Part shown: one piece after another, positions 8,418 to 16,489 of the stretch
Numbering within the stretch: the stretch's first letter is position 1
How the letters are laid out: every line of letters starts with the position of its first letter
Source: an uncultured Prevotellaceae bacterium
GTDB lineage: Bacteria > Bacteroidota > Bacteroidia > Bacteroidales > Bacteroidaceae
DNA: 60,101 nucleotides
NCBI GenBank assembly: GCA_900318795.1
Contig: ONLU01000008.1
Location: forward strand, 1-60,101
Reading direction: 5' to 3'
The notes under the pieces: generated by a model
Database searches by the model: none
Told to the model about the DNA's origin: nothing
What the model saw: the letters and a program-made list of their open reading frames with translations, nothing else
Translations under genes and position numbers: made by a program

Positions 8418-9488
8418 TTATTGATTGACAATCTCTATTTGCTGACGGACACTCTCTTCATGGATACTCTCGAAGACCTTGGCCACAAACTCTGGAGCCA
8501 TACCCGTCAACGAGCCCTGCACACCACGCTTCTCCAGAATTTCGTTGTAACGCGAAGTCTGCAAGACGGTCATGTTGTGCTCCTTTTTGTAGCGTCCGAT
8601 CTCGCGGCAGACGTCCATACGCTTGGCCAACAGTTCCATCAATTGGTTATCCAACTCGTCAATCTGCTTACGCAACTGCTGGATGTTCTCAGTGGTGATG
8701 TTTTCATCGCGGATGATGAGCAACGAGAGGATGTAGTCAAGCACCTCAGGTGTCACCTGCTGCTTGGCATCGCTCCATGCCTTGTCGGGATCGCAGTGGC
8801 TCTCGACGATGAGTCCGTCGAAGCCCAAGTCCATAGCTTGCTGGCACAGGGGAGCTATCAGCTCACGCTTGCCACCAATGTGCGAGGGGTCGCAGATGAT
8901 GGGAAGATCAGGAATGCGACGATGCAACTCGATGGGAATCTGCCACATGGGGGCATTGCGATAAATTTTCTGCTCAAAACTCGAGAAGCCACGATGGATG
9001 GCTCCCAGACGCTTGATGCCAGCCTGGTTCAAACGCTCCATGGCACCAATCCACAATTCCAGGTCAGGGTTGACAGGGTTCTTGACGAAGACTGGGATGT
9101 CGATTCCCCTCAGCGAGTCAGCCAAAGCCTGCATGGCAAAGGGGTTTGCAGTGGTTCGGGCACCTATCCATAGAATATCCATGTCGTACTTCAGTGCCAA
9201 CTCCACGTGCTCAGGAGTAGCCACCTCAGTGGATATCAGCATGTGGGTTTCATCCTTCACCTGCTTCATCCAGGGCAGGGCCTTCTCGCCATTACCCTCG
9301 AATCCGCCTGGCTTGGTACGTGGTTTCCATACACCGGCACGGAAGTTGTGGCAACCCTTCATGGCCAACTGGCGGGCTGTTGTCATCACTTGCTCCTCTG
9401 TCTCGGCACTGCAGGGACCTGCAATGACGAAGGGGCGTTCGTTGTCACTCGGCAAATTCAGTGGTTGTAAGTCTAATTCTAATTCCAT
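8418..9488 (-). CDS. Bifunctional DAHP synthase / chorismate mutase
   Basis: Residues 1 to about 260 are a type Iβ (KDO8P-synthase-like) DAHP synthase: FVIAGPCSAE, GVWKPRTKPGGFEG, KNPVNPD, RGFSSFE and ICDPSHIGGKRE. Residues 265-356 are an AroQ chorismate mutase (IQQLRKQIDELDNQLMELLA, RMDVCREIGRYKKEH). The fusion makes the first shikimate-pathway step and the chorismate to prephenate step on one chain; in related fusions the mutase domain also mediates feedback by prephenate. It sits 3 bp downstream of the aminotransferase gene. Confidence 0.95.
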   Translation of the reverse strand: MELELDLQPLNLPSDNERPFVIAGPCSAETEEQVMTTARQLAMKGCHNFRAGVWKPRTKPGGFEGNGEKALPWMKQVKDETHMLISTEVATPEHVELALKYDMDILWIGARTTANPFAMQALADSLRGIDIPVFVKNPVNPDLELWIGAMERLNQAGIKRLGAIHRGFSSFEQKIYRNAPMWQIPIELHRRIPDLPIICDPSHIGGKRELIAPLCQQAMDLGFDGLIVESHCDPDKAWSDAKQQVTPEVLDYILSLLIIRDENITTENIQQLRKQIDELDNQLMELLAKRMDVCREIGRYKKEHNMTVLQTSRYNEILEKRGVQGSLTGMAPEFVAKVFESIHEESVRQQIEIVNQ

Positions 9489-9491
9489 ATT

Positions 9492-10685
9492 CTATATTGC
9501 GTTTTTAATTCTTTCTAGTGCCTGTTGTATTTTCTCTTCCTTGGCGCAGAGGGAAATGCGGATATAGCGCTCACCATTTGATCCGAAAATGAATCCGGGA
9601 GTGATGAAGACGCGAGCCTCGTGAAGCACACGCTCCGTCAGGTCCTCTACATGCTGAATGCTATCGGGAATCTTTCCCCACAGGAACATACCCACCTGGT
9701 TGGGATCGTACGTACATCCCAGCACATCCATAATCTGCTCGGCATACTTGCGACGGGCTGCATAGCGCTCGATATTGGCTATACGATGCCACTCGTCGCT
9801 GTTGTTGTAAGCCTCTGCAGCAGCCAACTGTATGCCACGGAAGGTGCCGCTCTCTATATTCGACTGCACCTTCAGAATCCACGAGATGAACGTAGCATTC
9901 GAGGCACACATGCCCACACGCCAGCCTGGCATGTTGTGTGACTTGGACATGGAATTGAACTCGATGCAGCACTCCTTGGCTCCAGGCACCTGCAACAGAG
10001 ACAGATGTTCCTCGCTAAGGATAAAGCTGTAGGGATTGTCGTTGACGACGACGATTTGGTGGTCTTGGGCAAAACGTACCAGACGCTCATAGGTCTCGCA
10101 GCGAGCACGGCCACCTGTCGGCATATTGGGATAGTTGGTCCACATGAGTTTCACCTTCGACAAATCCATGTTCTCCAACTCATCGAAGTCAGGCTGCCAG
10201 CCATTGTCCTCGCGCAGGTTGTAGTTGACAATCTTGGCACCCAAGATTTTAGAGAGTGACGTGTAGGTAGGATATCCGGGATTGGGCACCAGCACCTCGT
10301 CACCAGGATTGACGAAAGCCAGCGTCACATGCAGAATGCCCTCTTTAGAACCAATCAGAGGCAACAACTCTGTTTTGGCATCAAGGTCTACATTGTACCA
10401 ACGCTTGTAGAAGCCTGCCATAGCCTCGCGCAACTCGGGAGTACCCTGTGTGGGCTGATAGCCATGGGCATTAGGCTGACGCGCCACCTCACACAATTTC
10501 TCAATGGTAGCCTCAGAAGGAGGCATGTCAGGGCTGCCTATAGCCAGACTGATGATGTCCTTACCCTCGGCATTCAACTGGGCGACCTCCTTCAGCTTGC
10601 GACTGAAGTAATACTCGCTTACTAAATTTAATCTTTCTGCTGGTTGTATCATACTATCTAAACTCTTACATGGTTTGTTTTCCAT
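9492..10685 (-). CDS. PLP-dependent aromatic aminotransferase (class I/II)
   Basis: The 397-residue fold-type I aminotransferase has the cofactor lysine in EFNSMSKSHNMPGWRVG, the ring-stacking and Asp/Tyr regions in WTNYPNMPTGGRA and VVVNDNPYSF, and C-terminal RYIRISLCAKEE with the carboxylate-binding Arg. Position between pheA and the DAHP synthase argues for the last transamination step to Phe and Tyr. The longer start (10685) overlaps the pheA end by 20 bp; an internal ATG at 10652 (MIQPAERLN) also looks natural, so the N-terminus is uncertain. Confidence 0.9.
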   Translation of the reverse strand: MENKPCKSLDSMIQPAERLNLVSEYYFSRKLKEVAQLNAEGKDIISLAIGSPDMPPSEATIEKLCEVARQPNAHGYQPTQGTPELREAMAGFYKRWYNVDLDAKTELLPLIGSKEGILHVTLAFVNPGDEVLVPNPGYPTYTSLSKILGAKIVNYNLREDNGWQPDFDELENMDLSKVKLMWTNYPNMPTGGRARCETYERLVRFAQDHQIVVVNDNPYSFILSEEHLSLLQVPGAKECCIEFNSMSKSHNMPGWRVGMCASNATFISWILKVQSNIESGTFRGIQLAAAEAYNNSDEWHRIANIERYAARRKYAEQIMDVLGCTYDPNQVGMFLWGKIPDSIQHVEDLTERVLHEARVFITPGFIFGSNGERYIRISLCAKEEKIQQALERIKNAI

Positions 10686-11508
10686 CTTTATACTCTCCCA
10701 AGATTTTAAAGTCCTTGGTCAGTGGGATAATCGCATCAATGCTCTGGCGATAGCGTGTCAGGTCGTCGTACATCACATCGACATAGAACAAGTATTCCCA
10801 CTCACGTCCGACGATGGGCAGAGACTGAATCTTCGTCAGGTTGATCTTATAGAACGACAGGATAGCCAACACATGGCTCAGCGAACCTTCTTCGTGAGGC
10901 AGGGAGAAGACAATGCTGGCCTTGTTGGCCTCGGTCAATGGACGCAACATGTCTGCCTTGTTGGGATTTGAGACCACGAGGAAACGTGTGTAGTTGTGCT
11001 TATTGTCTTCGATATGGTCTTCGAGCACCTTCAGGCCATACAGTTTGGCAGCCTCAGCGTGGCAGATGGCAGCCCACCCTCGTTTCTGCCCCTCAGCAAT
11101 CATCTTGGCAGAGCCTGCCGTATCCTCAGCCTCTACATGTTTCATCTGCGGATGCTGGGCCAGGAACTGACGACACTGCATCAGAGCCACGGGATGGGAA
11201 TGTATCTCCACAATAGTGTCCCAGTCGTCGTCAGGCAGACAACAGATGCAGTGAGTGATGTGCAGTTTGTGCTCACCCACAATGGTTGTACCGCTCTCGC
11301 GCAACAGCTCGTAGTTATGAAGCAGAGAACCTGCAATGGTATTCTCAATAGCAGTCATACCAATCATCGTAGGGTCCTTGCGGATGCTGTCAAACACCTG
11401 TTCAAACGTAGAGCAACATTCCAACTGTATCTGCTCTCCCTCGAAGTACAGGTGTGCTGCGATATCGTGGAACGAACCTACCAGTCCTTGTATTGCAATC
11501 CTTTTCAT
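10666..11508 (-). CDS. pheA: Prephenate dehydratase
   Basis: The 280-residue product has the dehydratase domain (1 to about 185) with SFHDIAAHLYFEG, the NTIAGSLLHNYELL region and the catalytic NYTRFLVV motif, then an ACT domain (about 195-275) with KASIVFSLPHEEGSLSHVLA. It converts prephenate to phenylpyruvate. In the ACT domain the Phe-binding ESRP signature of classical PheA reads QSLP here (in LTKIQSLPIVG). It is first gene of the four-gene operon, 24 nt after the leader terminator. Confidence 0.95.
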   Translation of the reverse strand: MKRIAIQGLVGSFHDIAAHLYFEGEQIQLECCSTFEQVFDSIRKDPTMIGMTAIENTIAGSLLHNYELLRESGTTIVGEHKLHITHCICCLPDDDWDTIVEIHSHPVALMQCRQFLAQHPQMKHVEAEDTAGSAKMIAEGQKRGWAAICHAEAAKLYGLKVLEDHIEDNKHNYTRFLVVSNPNKADMLRPLTEANKASIVFSLPHEEGSLSHVLAILSFYKINLTKIQSLPIVGREWEYLFYVDVMYDDLTRYRQSIDAIIPLTKDFKILGEYKDGKQTM

Positions 11509-11531
11509 ATTCTATTCCTTGCTTACTATTT

Positions 11532-11568
11532 AAAAAAAATCCGCTTTCACTTGGTTGAGTGAAGCGGA
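11532..11568 (-). terminator. Leader terminator (attenuator) of the Phe/Tyr operon
   Basis: In the minus-strand RNA the arm TCCGCTTCACT (from 11568 down) pairs with AGTGAAAGCGGA (ending at 11540), with one bulged A, and is followed directly by eight U (11539-11532). It stands between the leader peptide and pheA. The 9 nt CCGCTTCAC of its 5' arm is exactly complementary to GTGAAGCGG inside the leader peptide (complement of 11612-11620), so an alternative antiterminator helix can form. Confidence 0.9.
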
Positions 11569-11597
11569 GTCTTGTTTCCTATTTTTCTTTTCAGATT

Positions 11598-11675
11598 TTA
11601 CATACAACTTACCGCTTCACAATTGCTTGCAAAGTAAAAGTAATAGCCGTAAAAGTATGCACTCTGATGTAACAT
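11598..11675 (-). CDS. Tyr/Phe leader peptide of the aromatic operon
   Basis: A 25-codon frame opens with ATG at 11675 after a purine-rich GAAAGAAAA stretch and ends at TAA (11598-11600). Codons 7-15 read YFYGYYFYF, five Tyr and three Phe in nine codons. Codons 19-22 contain the antiterminator sequence GTGAAGCGG, complementary to the terminator stem downstream. This is the layout of a classical amino-acid attenuator: ribosome stalling on Tyr/Phe codons would free the antiterminator, while fast translation to the stop would cover it and let the terminator form. Missed by ordinary gene calling because of its size. Confidence 0.88.
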   Translation of the reverse strand: MLHQSAYFYGYYFYFASNCEAVSCM

Positions 11676-11701
11676 TTTTCTTTCTTTTTTGTTTTTTCGC
11701 T

Positions 11702-11734
11702 GCAAAAGTAACATATTTCTTCGACTCTCGCAAA
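11702..11734 (-). promoter_or_regulatory. Promoter of the aromatic amino acid operon
   Basis: On the minus strand TTTG (complement of 11731-11734) is followed after exactly 20 bp by TACTTTTGC (complement of 11702-11710). This fits the Bacteroidetes -33/-7 consensus. Transcription would start near 11696, about 20 nt before the leader-peptide ATG. Confidence 0.8.
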
Positions 11735-11769
11735 TAAAATGCAAGAAATTTTGAGCTTTTGCTGACATT

Positions 11770-12585
11770 TTATAATTTTTCCCCACATTGTGAGCAATAT
11801 CGGTCATTGTCACGGACCTCTGCATCACAACGCGGGCAATGCCCGTCTTTGGGTTTTTCTTTTGTTTCGTCGATGATGGTTGCTGTCACAATTCCCGTGG
11901 GTACGGCAATGATGGTGTAACCCAGCAACATGACGAAAGCCGAAAGCAAACGACCTATAGGCGTAACAGGAGTGATGTCACCATAGCCCACCGTTGTCAT
12001 CGTGACAATGGCCCAATAGACCGAGGTAGCCAGATCGGTAAAGGCTGTATTGGGCTGACCGTTCTCTACCATGAACATCAGTGTTCCCAAACAGGTGACG
12101 AGTATCAGTACGAACAGGAAGTAGACAGCTATCTTTGTCAGGCTTTTCTGGAGGGAGCGCATCAGCAGATAGCCCTCGTTGATGAAGCTGAACAACTTGA
12201 AGATACGGAAGATACGGATAAAACGGAACGAACGCAACAGGATCATGTAGCGTGCATTGGGCAGGAAATAAGACAGGTAGGGAGGCAGCGTGGACAACAG
12301 GTCGATGATGCCAAAGAAGCTAAGCACATAATCACGCGGACGTGGCGAGCAGTAGACACGGGCAATGTACTCAATCGTAAAGAAGAAGGTCAGCAGATAC
12401 TCCAGAATCTCCAATGCGAACTTAAAAGTATGAGCCAAGGAAGGAATGGTCTCAATAAACGAAATGATAATGCTCAGCGAGATGGCTATAATCAGCGTCA
12501 AATCAAAGATGCGTCCTACCGGATGTTCCGACTCGAACATAATCTTATATAATCTCTCTTTCTCAAGCCAACGGGGTTTCTTCAT
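11770..12585 (-). CDS. Voltage-gated-type potassium channel with C-terminal zinc ribbon
   Basis: From the ATG at 12585 (MKKPRWLEKERLYKI) the product is 271 residues. It has six hydrophobic segments; the fourth carries spaced arginines (RSFRFIRIFRIFK) like a voltage sensor, and the pore loop has the K+ selectivity filter TVGYGD after MTT. After the last segment comes CPRCDAEVRDNDRYCSQCGE, two CxxC pairs that form a zinc-ribbon. The membrane part matches Kv/KvAP-type prokaryotic channels. It lies upstream of the aromatic operon promoter with no clear terminator between. Confidence 0.9.
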   Translation of the reverse strand: MKKPRWLEKERLYKIMFESEHPVGRIFDLTLIIAISLSIIISFIETIPSLAHTFKFALEILEYLLTFFFTIEYIARVYCSPRPRDYVLSFFGIIDLLSTLPPYLSYFLPNARYMILLRSFRFIRIFRIFKLFSFINEGYLLMRSLQKSLTKIAVYFLFVLILVTCLGTLMFMVENGQPNTAFTDLATSVYWAIVTMTTVGYGDITPVTPIGRLLSAFVMLLGYTIIAVPTGIVTATIIDETKEKPKDGHCPRCDAEVRDNDRYCSQCGEKL

Positions 12586-12609
12586 ACTATAGTTTTTTGC
12601 AATACGGTT

Positions 12610-12674
12610 GCAAAGATACACATTTTTTCTTAATTCTCCATTTTTAATTCTTAATTTCTTTGTACCTTTGCAGC
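12610..12674. repeat. 65-bp divergent-promoter element, copy A
   Basis: The element starts GCAAAGATACACATTTTTTC and ends TTTGTACCTTTGCAGC. Its left end is a minus-strand TATCTTTGC promoter box for the channel gene and its right end a plus-strand TACCTTTGC box for the copper ATPase gene. It is the same length as copies at 45299-45363 and 51581-51645 and differs from the first at about eight positions in the AT-rich middle. Confidence 0.8.
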
Positions 12675-12678
12675 TGAC

Positions 12679-14583
12679 ATGGAGAAGAAAACGATTGCTA
12701 TACTAGGCATGATGTGCGCCGGATGCTCGGCACGCGTAGAGCAAAAGCTCAATGCTCTGGATGGTATCCAGAGTGCTGCGGTCAACCTGCCAGCACGGAC
12801 GGCTCTGGTAGAGTACGACCCGCAGCGCATCACGCTTCAGCAGATGAAAGACGAGTTGGGCAAGATAGGCTACGACATGGTAATAGAAGAAGACCGCAAT
12901 GTGGAGGCCATTGAGCACAGGGCATATACCACCCTGCGCAACAAGGTCTGCGCCTCGTGGCTCTTCGCTCTGCTAGTGATGGCAATCTCCATGGGATGGA
13001 TTAATATAGGTACGCGCGAAGTGGCTAATCAGACCATGCTCATCCTATCGCTGCTCAACATAATCTACTGCGGACGCCAGTTCTACATGACGGCTTGGCA
13101 GCAACTCATTCACGCTTCGGCCAACATGGACACACTAGTGGCACTCTCTACGGGCATCTCGTTCCTCTTCTCAGCCTTCAACACGTTTTGGGGTGACCAA
13201 GTATGGGGCAGCCAAGGCATTGAGTGGCACACATGGTTTGATGCCTCCGTGATGATTATCACCTTTGTGCTGACAGGAAGACTGCTGGAAGAACGCGCCA
13301 AGAACGGCACAGCCTCAGCCATCCGTGCCCTGATGGGGCTGCAGCCCAAGAAGGCTCATCTGGTAGACAACGGAACCATTACTGAAGTTCCCATCTCCAC
13401 CCTCCAACCTGGCGATACCATCGAGGTACGCCCAGGCGAGAAAATACCTGTTGACGGTTTTGTGATAAGTGCTATATCTGTTTACATCGATGAATCGATG
13501 ATAACCGGTGAACCCGTTCCCGTTGAGAAAAAGGCAGGCGACAAGGTGCTGGCAGGTACCATCGTCAAACAGGGAACATTCCGTTTCCGCGCTCAGGAAG
13601 TGGGACAGAAGACCATGCTTGCAAACATCATCCGAATGGTTCAAGAGGCACAAGGTTCCAAGGCTCCCGTGCAGCGCGTCGTAGATCGCGTAGCTCTCAT
13701 CTTTGTACCCGTCGTGGTCCTCATCAGTCTGGCGACATTCCTCGTCTGGTTTCTTATTGGGGGAACCAACTGTCTGCCACAAGCCCTGCTCTCTGCTGTC
13801 AGTGTACTCGTCATTGCCTGTCCCTGTGCCATGGGGCTTGCCACGCCTACGGCTCTCATGGTGGGCATCGGCAAGGCTGCTCAAAAGAATATCCTCATCA
13901 AAGATGCAACCGCTCTTGAAGGCATGCACAGAGTCAGTGCACTCGTCATCGACAAGACTGGGACGCTGACTGTTCTGGAACCTGACTCCAAGACGATGAA
14001 CTCAGAACACAAACCAGTAAACACTGAGGCATTGAAGCCTCATACCCGCGAGGCCATGGAAATCCTGCAACAACAAGGCGTTGAGGTCTATATGTGCTCG
14101 GGCGACAAGGATGCCCGAGCCCGGCAGGTGGCTCACGAGGCTGGCATCAGCCACTATCGTTCCGAAGTGCTGCCACAGGACAAGGAAGACCTTGTCAAAC
14201 AGTTGCAGGCCGAAGGTCATCAGGTGGCAATGGTTGGTGACGGCATCAATGACTCTCAGGCACTGGCTCGTGCAGATGTCAGCATCGCCATGGGCCGTGG
14301 TACCGATGTAGCAATGGACGTAGCCCAGGTCACACTCATGGGCGACGATCTGCGCCGCATTCCCGAAGCCATCAGCCTTTCACGATGCACTGTTGGCATG
14401 ATTCACCAGAACCTCTTCTGGGCTTTCATCTATAATGTGGTCTGCATCCCTCTGGCCGCTGGTCTACCCTACCTCTTCGGCCTCCACTGGCAGATTACCC
14501 CCATGTGGGCCTCTGCGCTCATGGCTTTCTCCAGTGTCAGTGTCGTCTTGAACTCACTGCGTCTGAAATTCATTAAACAATAA
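12679..14583 (+). CDS. Copper-type P1B ATPase apparently lacking the nucleotide-binding domain
   Basis: The 634-residue product has an N-terminal heavy-metal domain (1-70, [13 protein letters not shown]), membrane segments, the actuator motif [15 protein letters not shown], the transmembrane CPC of [15 protein letters not shown], the phosphorylation motif DKTGTLT, and the hinge [19 protein letters not shown] with a CxxC HMA domain points to Cu+ export. From DKTGT to GDGIND there are only about 95 residues where family members have near 190-200; after DKTGTLT the chain returns to the P domain ([16 protein letters not shown]) within about 25 residues. The ATP-binding N domain with its HP motif therefore seems absent, with no frameshift. 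Activity is uncertain. Confidence 0.88.
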   Translation: MEKKTIAILGMMCAGCSARVEQKLNALDGIQSAAVNLPARTALVEYDPQRITLQQMKDELGKIGYDMVIEEDRNVEAIEHRAYTTLRNKVCASWLFALLVMAISMGWINIGTREVANQTMLILSLLNIIYCGRQFYMTAWQQLIHASANMDTLVALSTGISFLFSAFNTFWGDQVWGSQGIEWHTWFDASVMIITFVLTGRLLEERAKNGTASAIRALMGLQPKKAHLVDNGTITEVPISTLQPGDTIEVRPGEKIPVDGFVISAISVYIDESMITGEPVPVEKKAGDKVLAGTIVKQGTFRFRAQEVGQKTMLANIIRMVQEAQGSKAPVQRVVDRVALIFVPVVVLISLATFLVWFLIGGTNCLPQALLSAVSVLVIACPCAMGLATPTALMVGIGKAAQKNILIKDATALEGMHRVSALVIDKTGTLTVLEPDSKTMNSEHKPVNTEALKPHTREAMEILQQQGVEVYMCSGDKDARARQVAHEAGISHYRSEVLPQDKEDLVKQLQAEGHQVAMVGDGINDSQALARADVSIAMGRGTDVAMDVAQVTLMGDDLRRIPEAISLSRCTVGMIHQNLFWAFIYNVVCIPLAAGLPYLFGLHWQITPMWASALMAFSSVSVVLNSLRLKFIKQ

Positions 14584-14602
14584 TCAAATAGACTTAACTC
14601 AC

Positions 14603-15007
14603 ATGAAAAAAGAAGTTATCGGTGAAATGATACGTTTCAGCCTTGCCGGAACCCTTGTCACTGTCATCCACTATGCCGTCTACTGGCTCCTGCAACTTGT
14701 CATCAATGTCAACATAGCATGGACGGCCGGATACATCGCCGGATTTATCGTCAACTACTACTTGTCTGCCTACTTCATCTTCCATGAGAAGACAAATGCC
14801 AAAAACGGAGCCGGCTTTGGTGGAGCCCACTTGGTCAACTACTTCCTCCAGATGGGACTATTGAACTTCTTCCTTTGGATGGATTTGAGTCCCGAAATGG
14901 CACCAGTAGGTGTCTATGCCGTCTCCATTCCCGTCAACTTCCTGCTGGTACGCTTTGTCTTCAAGCACTCCCAAAACAAGTCGAAAGAATCCAACACTGC
15001 CCTTTGA
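14603..15007 (+). CDS. GtrA-like membrane protein
   Basis: The 134-residue product has four hydrophobic segments, starting with FSLAGTLVTVIHYAVYWLLQ, with the family features VGYxxGFxxNYxLSxxxxF seen here as AGYIAGFIVNYYLSAYFIF and a C-terminal VNFLLVRFVF. GtrA proteins are thought to move lipid-linked sugars or support cell-surface glycosylation. It follows the copper ATPase gene by 19 bp; no functional link is obvious, and the pair ends at a strong terminator. Confidence 0.9.
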   Translation: MKKEVIGEMIRFSLAGTLVTVIHYAVYWLLQLVINVNIAWTAGYIAGFIVNYYLSAYFIFHEKTNAKNGAGFGGAHLVNYFLQMGLLNFFLWMDLSPEMAPVGVYAVSIPVNFLLVRFVFKHSQNKSKESNTAL

Positions 15008-15024
15008 GTTTGGCCAACTGACAT

Positions 15025-15068
15025 AAAAAAGGGATGACTACCCTTAGAACGAGTTCTCATCCCTTTCT
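15025..15068. terminator. Bidirectional terminator
   Basis: AAAGGGATGA (15028-15037) pairs perfectly with TCATCCCTTT (15057-15066), and an inner AGAAC/GTTCT helix sits in the loop. A-rich and T-rich flanks allow it to end both the gtrA transcript and the long minus-strand export operon. Confidence 0.9.
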
Positions 15069-15086
15069 TATGAGGATAATACTTAT

Positions 15087-16484
15087 CTATTCGTCCATCT
15101 GGAAAAGGGGATCTTCTGGCAATAACATTACTGGTTTCTGGGCATAGTCTTTCAGCAACTTCTCAGAAACATATTGCTTGTCTACAACCAGACGGAACAT
15201 GTACTCGCGGAACCAGCGGGCAGTCATGATGAGACAGCCCTTCTGTCCCCAGTCGCTACCCCATGAGTTCTCTACCTTCCACTTCAAGGGACAACCATCT
15301 TTGTCAAGGTCGACGGCAGTAAGGGTCATAGCATGGGTGGATCCACTGTCGAAGGTGGCTATGCGCTGAGCCTTGTCCATGGTGAAAGTAGTGCCGAAGA
15401 GTGAGGCATAGTCAAAGTTATCGAGGTCAGCATAGCCACGCTTGCGATCAAGCTGTTTGCCAACATCATAGGAGGAGTACATCTTACGACCATCCTTAAG
15501 GGCGGCAATAGCCAGGGTCTCGATGTCCTCCATCGGCAGGTTAAGATATTTCCAGTTGTGGCCGTCGTAGGTATGGCGGTCATACTCCACCTCGTAAGTT
15601 TTGTAGTATTCGTGACGGGGATCGTTCATCACCATGATGAAAGTGCCATTCAGAGGACTACCTACGGTCTCTTGATAGAACTCTTTGGGGGTGTATTTGC
15701 GAGCAGCGGTGACAGCCTTGCCCTTCTTGTCGCGGAAGGCATAAGTAAACTCCTTGACGGGCTCGCCAAGAGTAATCACTAACATATGATATATCTCGCT
15801 AAGCATCTGGGTCTTGCGCTGCTGGATATCCTTCTGTTTCTTGCCGTCAGTCAGCATTTTGCGTAACTCAAGTCCCTGCTCGCGAAGCTTGGACTTGATG
15901 ATGCTGGACATCTTAGAGGTGTTATCAGCCGAATAGGTCTCAGGTTGAACTTCAGCAGGCACCAATCCGTACTTCTCTGCGAGATCTGCTACACCGCAGA
16001 AGGTGCCGCCATCGCTGAGCGGATGATGGAAGAAGAACTGGACACGGGAATCATCAATGGGTTTGGAACCTGTATCGATGACGCCCTGCAACATGAGGTT
16101 GGCCTTCTCCAACTGATCCCAGAAGAAGAGGTAGTCCTGAGAGAAGGTGACTGTTAGCGAATCGGTGCGCTTGGCAAAATTGGAGCGCAGCACGTTGAGT
16201 CCGCTGAACATCCAGCAACGCCCACTGGACTTCTGGTCAGTGATGGACTGCGACTTGGTCTCTACACTGAAATAGGTATCCAAGACTCCTGCATGCTGCT
16301 GATTCTTGGCCAGCAGGTCGATGGCATTAGCTGCCAGGGCGTTGCGCAGTGCGCGGTCAGAGACCGTAGGTGGGTTCTGCTTCTCTATTTGTTGCAGCAT
16401 CTCTGCCGAAATACCGCCATTCCGGGTCTGCCCCATGGCACTGTTGACCACCAAAAGCCCTAAAGTAAATAAGGCATGCTTCAT
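15087..16484 (-). CDS. C1-family cysteine aminopeptidase (bleomycin hydrolase/PepC type), secreted
   Basis: The 465-residue product starts with a signal peptide (MKHALFTLGLLVVNSAMGQ). The papain-like triad is visible: DQKSSGRCWMFSGLNVLRS (oxyanion Gln and nucleophile Cys), GSTHAMTLTAVD (His) and WKVENSWGSDWG (Asn). Length and large inserts match the bleomycin hydrolase/PepC family rather than small papains. The signal peptide indicates a periplasmic or surface form. It is the last gene of the export unit, 5 bp after the M48 peptidase gene. Confidence 0.92.
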   Translation of the reverse strand: MKHALFTLGLLVVNSAMGQTRNGGISAEMLQQIEKQNPPTVSDRALRNALAANAIDLLAKNQQHAGVLDTYFSVETKSQSITDQKSSGRCWMFSGLNVLRSNFAKRTDSLTVTFSQDYLFFWDQLEKANLMLQGVIDTGSKPIDDSRVQFFFHHPLSDGGTFCGVADLAEKYGLVPAEVQPETYSADNTSKMSSIIKSKLREQGLELRKMLTDGKKQKDIQQRKTQMLSEIYHMLVITLGEPVKEFTYAFRDKKGKAVTAARKYTPKEFYQETVGSPLNGTFIMVMNDPRHEYYKTYEVEYDRHTYDGHNWKYLNLPMEDIETLAIAALKDGRKMYSSYDVGKQLDRKRGYADLDNFDYASLFGTTFTMDKAQRIATFDSGSTHAMTLTAVDLDKDGCPLKWKVENSWGSDWGQKGCLIMTARWFREYMFRLVVDKQYVSEKLLKDYAQKPVMLLPEDPLFQMDE

Positions 16485-16489
16485 GAGCG

